Source of the DNA: an uncultured Sphingobacteriaceae bacterium
Lineage (GTDB): Bacteria; Bacteroidota; Bacteroidia; Sphingobacteriales; Sphingobacteriaceae
Assembly: GCA_946887045.1 (NCBI GenBank)
Contig: CAMPKC010000031.1
Location: forward strand, 1 to 50,390
Length of the DNA: 50,390 nt
Reading direction: 5' to 3'
Part shown: one piece after another, positions 1 through 8,114 of the stretch
Layout of the letters: each line of letters starts with the position of its first letter
Position numbering within the stretch: the first letter of the stretch is position 1
Notes under the pieces: generated by a model
The model's database searches: none
What the model saw: only the letters and a program-made list of their open reading frames with translations
Told to the model about the DNA's origin: nothing
Made by a program: the position numbers and the translations under genes

Positions 1-2
1 CC

Positions 3-908
3 GTATGGGATAATAAACTTCCGTATGTGATATATAATAAGGTAAAGGTCGGTTCTGAAAAGGTGCTGACGATCCAACGGGGTGCGAAAATCTATTTCCA
101 TAAAAACGCCGAACTTATAATCGCAGGAACATTAAAAGTTAATGGTACGCTTAATGATTCGGTGACTTTTTCGAGCGACAGGCTTGAACGGATCTATGCG
201 GACGAACCGGGACAATGGAAGGGTTTACATTTCTTAAAAGACAGCAAGGACAACCTGATAAATTATGGATTAATTAAAAACGGCTCAATAGCCATACGGG
301 TAGATTCCTTGTCTGGAAATTCCAATCCTAAATTACTTCTTGCGAATAGTATGATTTACAATATGGAACTTGTGGGCGTATATTGTAATAATGCCGAGCT
401 CGCCGCTTTCAATAATATTATTGCGAATTGCGGAAGACATCTTATTTATGGAATAAACGGGGGCAGATACAATCTTAAACAAAATACGCTGGTTAATGTC
501 AATTTTCAATTTCCCCGAACTACACCTTCTTTATTTTTTACCGATCAATCGAGTCAGGCCAACACATCCCCGTTTAGTTTAACTCTGATTAATAATATTA
601 TTTGGGGGTCTTTACAGGACGAACTTATAGTGGAGAAAAAGGGAGGCCTTTCATTTACGCAGTCGATTCTTCATAACCTAATCAAATCACGCGATAATAG
701 CTTAGGAAGCTTCGGGAATATTCTCAATGTCGATCCGCTGTTTAAAGATGTCCAACAAAATAATTATTATTTGAATTCGGGAAGTCCAGCAATAAATAAA
801 GGAGAAGATTTAATAACCGACCCTTACTTTTCTTCCTGGCTGATAAGGGATTTAAATGGCAGAGTAAGATTATTTCCCTCAGATTTAGGAAGTTATGAGT
901 TTTTTTAA
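3..908 (+). CDS. Right-handed parallel beta-helix surface protein, 3' part (5' end outside window)
   Basis: The reading frame is open from the first complete codon at base 3 (VWDNKLPYVIYN...), so the GTG at 27 is internal and the true start lies upstream. The visible ~300 residues are short beta-rich repeats with Asn-ladder character (runs such as LLANSMIYNMELVGVYCNN and FNNIIANCGRH), the pattern of right-handed parallel beta-helix proteins. The C-terminus carries the common motif LNSGSPAINKGE and then DLNGRVR and DLGSYEFF, typical of the last coil of Bacteroidota 'choice-of-anchor' or beta-helix lipoproteins. Such proteins are exported; the signal peptide or lipobox would be in the missing part. 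Substrate or ligand cannot be told. It is followed by a hairpin-rich spacer ending in a strong terminator. Confidence 0.75.
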   Translation, partial: VWDNKLPYVIYNKVKVGSEKVLTIQRGAKIYFHKNAELIIAGTLKVNGTLNDSVTFSSDRLERIYADEPGQWKGLHFLKDSKDNLINYGLIKNGSIAIRVDSLSGNSNPKLLLANSMIYNMELVGVYCNNAELAAFNNIIANCGRHLIYGINGGRYNLKQNTLVNVNFQFPRTTPSLFFTDQSSQANTSPFSLTLINNIIWGSLQDELIVEKKGGLSFTQSILHNLIKSRDNSLGSFGNILNVDPLFKDVQQNNYYLNSGSPAINKGEDLITDPYFSSWLIRDLNGRVRLFPSDLGSYEFF

Positions 909-984
909 TTTTCTTAAAATATTTGGTAACCTTATGGAAGGATATGGGGTATAAGTACCCGAGAGCGTTAATTTAGATAGAAAG

Positions 985-1016
985 AGCTGGACGCCGTAAG
1001 GCAACCGGCTTTTTCT
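985..1016 (+). terminator. Terminator-like hairpin with GNRA-type tip
   Basis: AGCTGG (985-990) can pair with CCGGCT (1005-1010); inside, GCC-GTAA-GGC forms a tip with a GNRA-class tetraloop, and TTTTTCTT follows. It fits the end of the beta-helix gene transcript, but AGCT at 985-988 is also needed for a competing stem with 1024-1032, so it may be part of a switchable leader or small RNA. Confidence 0.45.
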
Positions 1017-1038
1017 TAATTTAAGCTCTTTCAAGAGG

Positions 1039-1083
1039 ATCATCGGACAGCTAAATATTCTAAGCCATCCGATGATTTTTTTT
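1039..1083 (+). terminator. Intrinsic terminator
   Basis: ATCATCGGA (1039-1047) pairs perfectly with TCCGATGAT (1068-1076) and runs directly into eight T residues. The T-run is on the plus strand only, so this ends plus-strand transcription (the beta-helix gene or a small RNA made from 909-1083) and faces the end of glyA. Confidence 0.8.
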
Positions 1084-2353
1084 ATTTATATAATGGATGT
1101 TCTTCCATCATCTCATGAATCTTCTTGCGAACCTTTTTCACAATTGCTTCATCTTCAGGATTAGAAAGTACCATGTCAATATAATCTACAATCTTCTCCA
1201 TGTGTTTTTCTTTCAGTCCGCGAGATGAAATTGCAGCGGTTCCAACTCTGATTCCCGAAGTAACGAATGGTGATTTATCATCAAAAGGAACCATGTTTTT
1301 ATTCACTGTAATATCAGCATTTCCCAAAGCTGCTTCTGCCACTTTACCAGTAATGTTTTTGTTGCGAAGATCAATCAGCATTAGGTGATTGTCGGTACCT
1401 CCGGAAATAATTCCATAATCACGGGCCATAAATGCATCTGCCATAGCCGAAGCATTTTTCTTAACCTGAAGGATGTATTTCATGTAATCATCGCTTAAAG
1501 CTTCACCAAAAGCAATCGCTTTAGCAGCGATAATGTGCTCTAATGGTCCGCCTTGAGTTCCGGGAAATACCGCCATATCCAATATAGACGACATCATTCT
1601 GATTTCTCCTTTAGGAGTTTTTAATCCGAAAGGATTCTCAAAATCTTTACCCAGCATGATCATACCGCCACGTGGTCCGCGGAGAGTTTTGTGCGTAGTT
1701 GTCGTTACGATATGGCAATGAGGAAGCGGATCGTCCAATAATCCTTTTGCTATTAAACCTGCAGGATGCGAAATGTCTGCAAGAACCAAAGCACCGATCT
1801 GGTCAGCAACCTGACGGATAAATTTATAATCCCATTCTCTCGAATAAGCAGATGCGCCGCAGATAATTAACTTCGGCTTTTCAGCTAATGCAGTTTCTTC
1901 AAGTTTTTTATAGTCAATACGGCCTGTTTCTTTTTCCACTCCGTAAAAGAAAGGCTGATATAACTTACCCGAAGAGTTTACAGGGGAACCATGTGTAAGG
2001 TGACCACCGTGCGAAAGGTCAAACCCAAGGATTTTATCGCCTGGTTTTAAAACACCAAGAAATACCGCGGAGTTTGCTTGAGCTCCAGAATGCGGCTGTA
2101 CGTTTACCCATTCAGCATTAAATAGTTCTTTCGCTCTTTCAATTGCAATTGTTTCAATTTCATCAACAACCTCACAGCCTCCGTAATAACGTTTCCCCGG
2201 TAGGCCTTCAGCATATTTATTAGTGAGCACAGAGCCGGCGGCTTCCATAACTTGTTTACTAACAAAGTTTTCTGATGCAATCAGTTCAAGTCCGTTTTCC
2301 TGACGATCCTGTTCTTCTTCGATGAGCTTAAAGATGATTTTATCTTTTTTCAT
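1082..2353 (-). CDS. glyA: Serine hydroxymethyltransferase
   Basis: PLP enzyme that interconverts serine plus tetrahydrofolate with glycine plus 5,10-methylene-tetrahydrofolate, the main source of one-carbon units; cytoplasmic. At 423 residues it has the normal bacterial length. Visible marks are ELIASENF near the N-terminus, the cofactor-binding DISHPAGL (193-200), and the Schiff-base lysine K222 in [14 protein letters not shown]. It starts with ATG and lies 17 bases downstream of scpA on the same strand, so the two are probably co-transcribed from the scpA promoter. No minus-strand terminator with a T-run is seen after it. The sequence looks intact and the call is secure. Confidence 0.97.
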   Translation of the reverse strand: MKKDKIIFKLIEEEQDRQENGLELIASENFVSKQVMEAAGSVLTNKYAEGLPGKRYYGGCEVVDEIETIAIERAKELFNAEWVNVQPHSGAQANSAVFLGVLKPGDKILGFDLSHGGHLTHGSPVNSSGKLYQPFFYGVEKETGRIDYKKLEETALAEKPKLIICGASAYSREWDYKFIRQVADQIGALVLADISHPAGLIAKGLLDDPLPHCHIVTTTTHKTLRGPRGGMIMLGKDFENPFGLKTPKGEIRMMSSILDMAVFPGTQGGPLEHIIAAKAIAFGEALSDDYMKYILQVKKNASAMADAFMARDYGIISGGTDNHLMLIDLRNKNITGKVAEAALGNADITVNKNMVPFDDKSPFVTSGIRVGTAAISSRGLKEKHMEKIVDYIDMVLSNPEDEAIVKKVRKKIHEMMEEHPLYK

Positions 2354-2370
2354 TCCTGTTTATTTGTTGT

Positions 2371-3129
2371 TTATGTTGTTGAAGCAGTTTTTACTGCAAC
2401 GGAAAAATTATTAAAACCCAGTCCTATTTGAATAGAAATCAGCTGCTGTTGCAGCATTTCGAGCATTGCCAGGAAATTGTACACAAATTGAACCTTATTT
2501 TCTGAACTTTTCATCAGTTTAGAAAAATCAATTTTTTGATTAAGTTGAATCAATTCTGCAATTACTTTTTTTTGTTGTTCAATCGTATACGGATATTGAA
2601 TAACCGTGTGTTTAACATCCTGCTGCTTGTTTTGGTACCGGGACATTGCTTTGTCGTAAACCATCAATAATCTGTATAACCCTACCGAAGGAAGTTCATC
2701 TCCCGGTTCAGCGGCTTCGGCAATTTTTTGAAGGTCGAAAGCAATGTTGCCTCTTTTTTCCTGCAGAAAGCGTTCGTTTTCTAAAACCTTAAAGCTTTCT
2801 GTAAGCAGTTTGAATTTTTTATATTCAATTAGCTTTTGTACCAGATCTTTTTTCAGATCTATTTCATTTCCTTCCTCATCTAAGTCAGGCAAGGGTAAAA
2901 GCATTTTTGCTTTAATGCGCATTAAAGTGGCCGCAATGAATATAAACTCGCTGGCGAGCTCAATATTTAATGCATTCATTTCGTGTATGTAAGCGAGGAA
3001 ATCGTCTGTTATTTGCGCTATCTGGATGTCACGGATATCCAGTTCATCGCGCTCAATAAAGAACAAAAGTAAATCAAAAGGGCCTGCAAATTGAGGCAGC
3101 CTAATTTCAAAAGTATCCTGCTGTATCAC
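2371..3129 (-). CDS. scpA: Segregation and condensation protein A
   Basis: Kleisin subunit that bridges the two SMC heads together with ScpB in the bacterial condensin, needed for chromosome compaction and segregation. The 252-residue protein shows the typical N-terminal block FAGPFDLLLFFIERDELDIRDI, then DDFLAYI and the ATLMRIKAKMLLPLP helix; the C-terminal winged-helix half is present (residues ~175-252). The start is GTG at 3129-3127. No in-frame ATG nearby fits better, and a -7 promoter element lies only eight bases upstream, implying a very short or absent leader. scpB is not in the window. It heads a likely two-gene unit with glyA. Confidence 0.92.
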   Translation of the reverse strand: MIQQDTFEIRLPQFAGPFDLLLFFIERDELDIRDIQIAQITDDFLAYIHEMNALNIELASEFIFIAATLMRIKAKMLLPLPDLDEEGNEIDLKKDLVQKLIEYKKFKLLTESFKVLENERFLQEKRGNIAFDLQKIAEAAEPGDELPSVGLYRLLMVYDKAMSRYQNKQQDVKHTVIQYPYTIEQQKKVIAELIQLNQKIDFSKLMKSSENKVQFVYNFLAMLEMLQQQLISIQIGLGFNNFSVAVKTASTT

Positions 3130-3137
3130 AATCGCCT

Positions 3138-3145
3138 CAAAAATA
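3138..3145 (-). promoter_or_regulatory. Bacteroidota -7 promoter element for scpA-glyA
   Basis: On the minus strand this reads TATTTTTG, a full match to TAnnTTTG. It ends eight bases before the scpA GTG. No clear TTG -33 box is seen at the expected distance. Confidence 0.5.
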
Positions 3146-3247
3146 AAGATTTAATTTGGTATGGAAATAGTAAAGAAAAGAACTGACGTTATTATTTTTA
3201 AATAATATTGAGTTACTTTGTGGTTCATTTTTTTTACCCCAACTAGT

Positions 3248-5176
3248 ATGGAAGTTAAGGCGGGAGAACTACTGGAAAAAATAAATTATCCCTCTGATTT
3301 AAAGAAGTTTTCAGAAAACGATCTCGAGCGTATATGCCAGGAGTTGCGTCAATATATTATTGATGTGGTTTCGGTTAACGGGGGGCACTTCGGGGCTAGT
3401 TTAGGTGTTGTAGAGTTAACTGTTGCTCTGCACTATGTACTTAATACGCCTTACGATCAGTTAGTTTGGGATGTTGGACACCAGGCATACGGACATAAAA
3501 TATTAACCGGCAGACGTTCAGTCTTCCATACAAATAGAATACATAACGGAATAAGTGGGTTTCCAAAACGGACGGAAAGTGAATACGATACATTTGGGGT
3601 AGGACACTCTTCAACTTCAATTTCTGCTGCGTTAGGAATGGCGGTTGCCTCGTACTATAAAGGAGAGAACGATCGCCAGCATGTTGCCGTAATCGGCGAT
3701 GGAGCCATGACTGCGGGAATGGCTTTTGAAGCATTAAACCACGCCGGTATCGAAAACACGAATCTCCTCGTTATCTTAAACGATAACTGCATGTCGATCG
3801 ATCCGAATGTCGGAGCCTTGAAGGAATACCTTACGGATATCACCACATCTAAATCTTATAATAAATTCAGAGACGATATTTCGCACGTTCTCGGTAAGCT
3901 TTCTGAGTTGGGCCCGAATGCGCATCACATCGTCAAAATGATCGAAAAAAGCATCAAGGGTACTTTGTTAAAAAGAAGTAACTTCTTTGAGGCATTAAAG
4001 TTCAGATATTTCGGCCCGATCGACGGTCACGATGTGAAGCATTTGGCAAAAGTTATTAAGGATTTGCGTGAGATACCCGGTCCGAAATTATTGCATTGCA
4101 TAACTGTTAAAGGCAAGGGATTTGCCTTAGCGGAAAAGGATCAAACAAAATGGCATGCACCAGGGCTGTTCGATAAAATCACCGGCGAAATTAAAAAAAC
4201 AGTTAACGATAAACCACAAGCACCCAAATATCAGGATGTTTTTGGTCATACTTTAGTTGAATTAGCTGAGAATAACCCGAAGATTATGGGTATCACTCCA
4301 GCTATGCCAAGCGGCAGTTCAATGAATATCATGATGAAAGCCATGCCGAAACGAGCATTCGACGTTGGTATCGCAGAACAACATGCTGTTACTTTCTCTG
4401 CCGGTCTCGCTAGCCAGGGGATGGTTCCATTTTGTAATATATATTCCAGCTTCATGCAAAGAGCATATGATCAGGTGATTCATGATGTGGCTATTCAAAA
4501 ACTCAATGTGGTTTTTTGTTTAGACCGTGCTGGTTTAGCCGGAGCTGATGGCCCCACACATCATGGCGCGTATGATTTGGCTTTTATGCGCTGTATTCCG
4601 AATATGGTGGTATCGGCGCCAATGAACGAGGAAGAATTACGGAACCTGATGTTCAGTGCCCAGCAGGAAAATATGGGACCCTTTTCTATTCGATATCCGC
4701 GCGGTACAGGCGTTATGCCCGACTGGCGCAGACCGTTCAAGGCAATTCCGGTAGGCAAAGGAAGAAAGATTTGCGATGGTGAGGAAGTTGCTCTTTTAAG
4801 CATTGGACATATTGGAAATGAAGCTGTAAAAGCATGTACAGAGCTTAATTCCCTTGGTTTTAATCCAGCTCATTATGATATGCGATTCATTAAACCCCTT
4901 GATGAGGATCTCCTGCACGAGGTATTTATAAACTTTAAAAAAGTTATTACAATTGAAGACGGTTGCCTGCAGGGTGGTTTAGGAAGCGCTGTTCTGGAGT
5001 TTATGGCCGACAACCAGTATAATTCTACTGTGGTTAGATTAGGAATACCTGACGAAGTAATCGAACATGGCGAACAGCCCGAGCTATGGGCGGAATGTGG
5101 CTATGATGCAGCTGCGATTATTAAAGCTGTTGAAAAGATGGCCGTACTCAGGACTACAAAAAGTATTGCGAGTTAG
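3248..5176 (+). CDS. dxs: 1-deoxy-D-xylulose-5-phosphate synthase
   Basis: TPP-dependent first enzyme of the MEP isoprenoid pathway: pyruvate plus glyceraldehyde 3-phosphate give 1-deoxy-D-xylulose 5-phosphate and CO2. I start it at ATG 3248 (MEVKAGELLEKINYP), 642 residues. The frame is open to a TTG at 3218, but that extension (MWFIFFTPTS) is unlike the family and overlaps a promoter-like sequence at 3213-3220. Visible motifs are DVGHQAYGHKILTGR, the Mg/TPP motif GDGAMTAGMAFEALNHAG, DGHD before the linker, and the transketolase-type second half with DVGIAEQHAV and GPTHHGAYD. It is transcribed away from scpA and faces the small Cys-rich gene. Full length, secure call. Confidence 0.96.
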   Translation: MEVKAGELLEKINYPSDLKKFSENDLERICQELRQYIIDVVSVNGGHFGASLGVVELTVALHYVLNTPYDQLVWDVGHQAYGHKILTGRRSVFHTNRIHNGISGFPKRTESEYDTFGVGHSSTSISAALGMAVASYYKGENDRQHVAVIGDGAMTAGMAFEALNHAGIENTNLLVILNDNCMSIDPNVGALKEYLTDITTSKSYNKFRDDISHVLGKLSELGPNAHHIVKMIEKSIKGTLLKRSNFFEALKFRYFGPIDGHDVKHLAKVIKDLREIPGPKLLHCITVKGKGFALAEKDQTKWHAPGLFDKITGEIKKTVNDKPQAPKYQDVFGHTLVELAENNPKIMGITPAMPSGSSMNIMMKAMPKRAFDVGIAEQHAVTFSAGLASQGMVPFCNIYSSFMQRAYDQVIHDVAIQKLNVVFCLDRAGLAGADGPTHHGAYDLAFMRCIPNMVVSAPMNEEELRNLMFSAQQENMGPFSIRYPRGTGVMPDWRRPFKAIPVGKGRKICDGEEVALLSIGHIGNEAVKACTELNSLGFNPAHYDMRFIKPLDEDLLHEVFINFKKVITIEDGCLQGGLGSAVLEFMADNQYNSTVVRLGIPDEVIEHGEQPELWAECGYDAAAIIKAVEKMAVLRTTKSIAS

Positions 5177-5207
5177 GAGAGGGTGAATTGAGCGTCATGT
5201 TGAATAC

Positions 5208-5384
5208 TCAAGCGCTTTTTGTGGTGATGCTATCCTTAGGTTTCACATCAGAGAAATCTACTCCGCATTTACCGCAGCCAGAGCTACAACCATTTTTTGA
5301 CTGCAGGCTCTTATAAACGACACGCGCTATATAGCCTGATGCTATCGTGAATAATAAGATTACCAGAACTTCCTGTACTCCCAT
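5208..5384 (-). CDS. Small Cys-rich single-pass membrane protein, FeoB-associated type
   Basis: A 58-residue frame runs from ATG (5384-5382) to TGA (5210-5208). It begins MGVQEVLVILLFTIASGYIA, one hydrophobic segment (residues 4-20), followed by a basic stretch and a cysteine cluster CSSGCGKCG (residues 33-41), then a polar tail. This layout matches the FeoB-associated Cys-rich membrane protein family (PF12669 type), thought to help ferrous iron uptake, though its role is not established. No feoA or feoB is in the window, so it is an orphan copy. A full TAnnTTTG element ends four bases before the ATG. It is convergent with dxs and easily missed because of its length. Confidence 0.8.
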   Translation of the reverse strand: MGVQEVLVILLFTIASGYIARVVYKSLQSKNGCSSGCGKCGVDFSDVKPKDSITTKSA

Positions 5385-5388
5385 ATTA

Positions 5389-5396
5389 CAAATATA
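5389..5396 (-). promoter_or_regulatory. -7 promoter element for the small Cys-rich gene
   Basis: Minus strand TATATTTG, a full TAnnTTTG match. Only four bases separate it from the ATG, so the transcript would be leaderless or nearly so. Confidence 0.5.
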
Positions 5397-5445
5397 ATCT
5401 TATGTTATCCCTTGATTGTCATTAAATTTCAAGCTTTTATAGCTC

Positions 5446-5474
5446 TTGAAATCCAATTTAAAACGCTACCTTTG
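5446..5474 (+). promoter_or_regulatory. Bacteroidota promoter for typA (-33 TTG, -7 TACCTTTG)
   Basis: TTG at 5446-5448 and TACCTTTG at 5467-5474 are separated by 18 bases, close to the expected spacing, and lie 25 bases upstream of the typA ATG. This is the only promoter in the window where I see both boxes clearly. Confidence 0.65.
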
Positions 5475-5499
5475 CAAAAAATTTTGAGAGGCATTCTTC

Positions 5500-7305
5500 A
5501 TGCAGAAAATTAGAAACATTGCAATTATTGCACACGTTGACCACGGTAAAACTACATTGGTTGACAAAATTTTACACAGTTGCGCCATATTTCGTGATAA
5601 CCAGGAAACAGGCGACTTAATTCTTGATAATAATGACCTGGAACGTGAGCGTGGTATCACCATTGTTTCTAAAAACGTTTCTGTTCAATATAAGGATGTA
5701 AAGATTAATATTATTGATACCCCTGGTCACGCCGATTTCGGTGGTGAGGTTGAGCGTGTATTGAAAATGGCCGACGGCGTTTTATTGCTTTGCGATGCTT
5801 TTGAAGGCGCCATGCCTCAAACGCGTTTTGTTACGCAAAAAGCACTTGCTTTGGGCTTAAAGCCGATCGTTGTTGTAAATAAGGTCGATAAAGAAAACTG
5901 TCGCCCTGAAGAGGTTTATGAGCAAATATTTGAATTGTTCTTTAACCTTGACGCGACTGAAGATCAATTGGATTTCCCTGTAATTTACGGTTCATCAAAA
6001 CAAGGATGGATGAATACAGATTGGAAAAATCCTATTGATAATATTTTCCCTCTAATGGATGCCATTTTGGAAACCATTCCACCGGCCCCGATTTCTGAAG
6101 GAACTTTACAAATGCAAATCACTTCATTAGATTATTCTTCTTTTGTAGGACGTATTGCAATTGGAAGAGTGGCACGTGGTACAATCAAAGAGAACCAGCC
6201 GGTGTCCTTGGTTAAACGCGACGGAAAAATTGTTAAATCACGTATCAAAGAACTTTATACTTTCGAAGGTTTAGGTAAAGTGCGTGTACAGGAAGTTGGT
6301 TCGGGCGATATTTGCGCTGTAGTTGGTATCGAAGGCTTCGATATCGGCGATACAATTGCTGATTTCGAAAAACCAGAACAACTTGAGGTTATCCATATTG
6401 ACGAGCCTACCATGAACATGTTGTTTACCATTAACAACTCACCATTTTTTGGTAAAGAAGGGAAGTTTGTTACCTCTCAGCGCTTACGCGAGCGTTTATA
6501 CAAAGAGATGGAGAAAAATCTTGCGCTGAAAGTTGTTGAAACCGATTCTCCCGATGCATATTTAGTATATGGAAGAGGTATTCTTCACTTATCAGTTCTT
6601 ATCGAGACTATGCGTCGTGAAGGATATGAGCTTCAGGTAGGTCAGCCGCAGGTTATCATTAAAGAAATTGATGGGGTTAAATGTGAGCCTATTGAAACCT
6701 TAATTGTTGACGTACCTGCCGAAGTTTCTGGTAAAGTAATTGAATTGGTGACTCAACGTAAGGGTGAGTTATTAATTATGGAGCCAAAAGGTGATCTTCA
6801 GCATTTAGAATTTGATATTCCGGCGCGTGGTATTATTGGCCTGCGTAATAACGTTCTTACCGCTACTGCCGGGGAAGCTATCATGGCTCACCGTTTTAAA
6901 GCATATGAGCCCTGGAAAGGAACAATTCCTGGTCGTTTAAGTGGTGTGTTAGTTTCAATGGAAAAAGGTTCGACAACTGCTTATTCTATCGATAAACTTC
7001 AAGACAGAGGACGTTTCTTCGTTGATCCGGGTGTTGAGGTGTATGAAGGACAAATTGTTGGTGAGCATATTCGTGATAACGATCTGGTTGTTAATCTTGT
7101 AAAAGGAAAGGCGTTAACCAATATGCGTGCATCTGGAACAGACGATAATACTCGTATAGCTCCAGCGATTAAGTTCTCTCTGGAAGAGTCAATGGAATAT
7201 ATACAAGCTGATGAATATATTGAGGTTACACCTCAAAGTATGCGTTTACGTAAGATCTATCTTACAGAAAGCGAAAGAAAAAACAACTCTAAAAAGTTTG
7301 CATAA
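5500..7305 (+). CDS. typA: Ribosome-associated GTPase TypA/BipA
   Basis: Translational GTPase related to EF-G and LepA that binds the ribosome and supports 50S assembly and growth under stress, especially cold. The 601 residues are the usual length. Motifs in order: P-loop AHVDHGKTT (11-19), switch I RERGITI, DTPGHADF, NKVDKE, and the BipA-specific C-terminal half with GRGILHLSVLIETMRREG and RGIIGLRN. It starts with ATG after GAGAGG, a possible weak ribosome binding site. It stands alone as a transcription unit, with its own promoter upstream and a strong terminator right after the stop. Confidence 0.97.
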   Translation: MQKIRNIAIIAHVDHGKTTLVDKILHSCAIFRDNQETGDLILDNNDLERERGITIVSKNVSVQYKDVKINIIDTPGHADFGGEVERVLKMADGVLLLCDAFEGAMPQTRFVTQKALALGLKPIVVVNKVDKENCRPEEVYEQIFELFFNLDATEDQLDFPVIYGSSKQGWMNTDWKNPIDNIFPLMDAILETIPPAPISEGTLQMQITSLDYSSFVGRIAIGRVARGTIKENQPVSLVKRDGKIVKSRIKELYTFEGLGKVRVQEVGSGDICAVVGIEGFDIGDTIADFEKPEQLEVIHIDEPTMNMLFTINNSPFFGKEGKFVTSQRLRERLYKEMEKNLALKVVETDSPDAYLVYGRGILHLSVLIETMRREGYELQVGQPQVIIKEIDGVKCEPIETLIVDVPAEVSGKVIELVTQRKGELLIMEPKGDLQHLEFDIPARGIIGLRNNVLTATAGEAIMAHRFKAYEPWKGTIPGRLSGVLVSMEKGSTTAYSIDKLQDRGRFFVDPGVEVYEGQIVGEHIRDNDLVVNLVKGKALTNMRASGTDDNTRIAPAIKFSLEESMEYIQADEYIEVTPQSMRLRKIYLTESERKNNSKKFA

Positions 7306-7327
7306 ACTTTTTTAATTTGAAAAATAG

Positions 7328-7365
7328 ATGAGACTGGAAGTAATTTCAGTCTCATTTATTTTTTA
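7328..7365 (+). terminator. Terminator of typA
   Basis: ATGAGACTG (7328-7336) pairs perfectly with CAGTCTCAT (7347-7355) across a 10-base loop, followed by TTATTTTTTA. Confidence 0.85.
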
Positions 7366-7412
7366 CGGCAGTTTTGAAGATTTTAATTAAAATTGTATCT
7401 GAATAAATTTCA

Positions 7413-8108
7413 ATGGGCATAATAAAAAAAGTACAGGATGTTTTATATTCTTTCGGTTTAATTGTAAAGCTTGTCAGACCCGAAAATAACACATGGCTAA
7501 AGAATAGAAATATTGAAACGGTACTTGATATTGGTGCCAATACCGGCCAATTTGCTCAACGTATTCACGAAATTATTCCTTCTGCTAAAATATGCTCCTT
7601 TGAACCTATAAAAGGCTGTTATTCAGAATTGCTCCAGAATACCTCAGAAATCAACGTAAAAGCTTTTAATTTCGCCTTGGGAGATACCGACGAACAGGTA
7701 GAGATAAATGTTAGCAAACATTCTCCAAGCTCATCTTTGCTGGAGATGGCTGATTTACATAAAGATGTTTTCGCAGGTACCGATTATGCACAAAAGGAAA
7801 CTATTACAGTAAAAAGGCTTGACGATGTTGCTGCTGAATTAGGCTCTTTAGGCAGGTATCTGGTTAAGATTGATGTACAGGGCTTTGAAGACCGGGTAAT
7901 TAAAGGTGGAATGGAAACGTTAAGAAAAGCAGACCTTATTCTTATCGAAACTTCTTTTCAGGAATTGTATCAGGGACAGCTTTTATTCAATGGGATTTAC
8001 AATCTCTTGGCTGGTTTGGGTTTTGAATTTAAAGGAAATGTGTCTCAATCATTAAATCCAAAGGATGGCAGTATTTTATATGCTGAGTCCCTGTTTGCAA
8101 AATCATAA
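7413..8108 (+). CDS. FkbM family methyltransferase
   Basis: SAM-dependent O-methyltransferase of the FkbM type; in glycan clusters such enzymes cap or decorate sugars. The 231 residues contain the SAM motif I VLDIGANTGQFAQ (~35-47), the motif II acidic position in CSFEP, and the family motif KIDVQGFEDRVIKGG, then LILIETSF. It begins with ATG 7413 and is the first gene of a tight plus-strand run (7413-11672), with the next gene starting six bases after its stop. The acceptor sugar cannot be inferred. Confidence 0.88.
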   Translation: MGIIKKVQDVLYSFGLIVKLVRPENNTWLKNRNIETVLDIGANTGQFAQRIHEIIPSAKICSFEPIKGCYSELLQNTSEINVKAFNFALGDTDEQVEINVSKHSPSSSLLEMADLHKDVFAGTDYAQKETITVKRLDDVAAELGSLGRYLVKIDVQGFEDRVIKGGMETLRKADLILIETSFQELYQGQLLFNGIYNLLAGLGFEFKGNVSQSLNPKDGSILYAESLFAKS

Positions 8109-8114
8109 ATATTG

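Noticed and set aside
3218..3247. TTG start extending dxs by ten residues
   Set aside because: The added residues are unlike Dxs N-termini and cover a promoter-like TTACTTTG; ATG 3248 gives the normal start.
5189..5220. Possible terminator between dxs and the small Cys-rich gene
   Set aside because: Pairing such as TTGAG with CTCAA is short, with a loose loop and a separated T-run; not strong enough to annotate.
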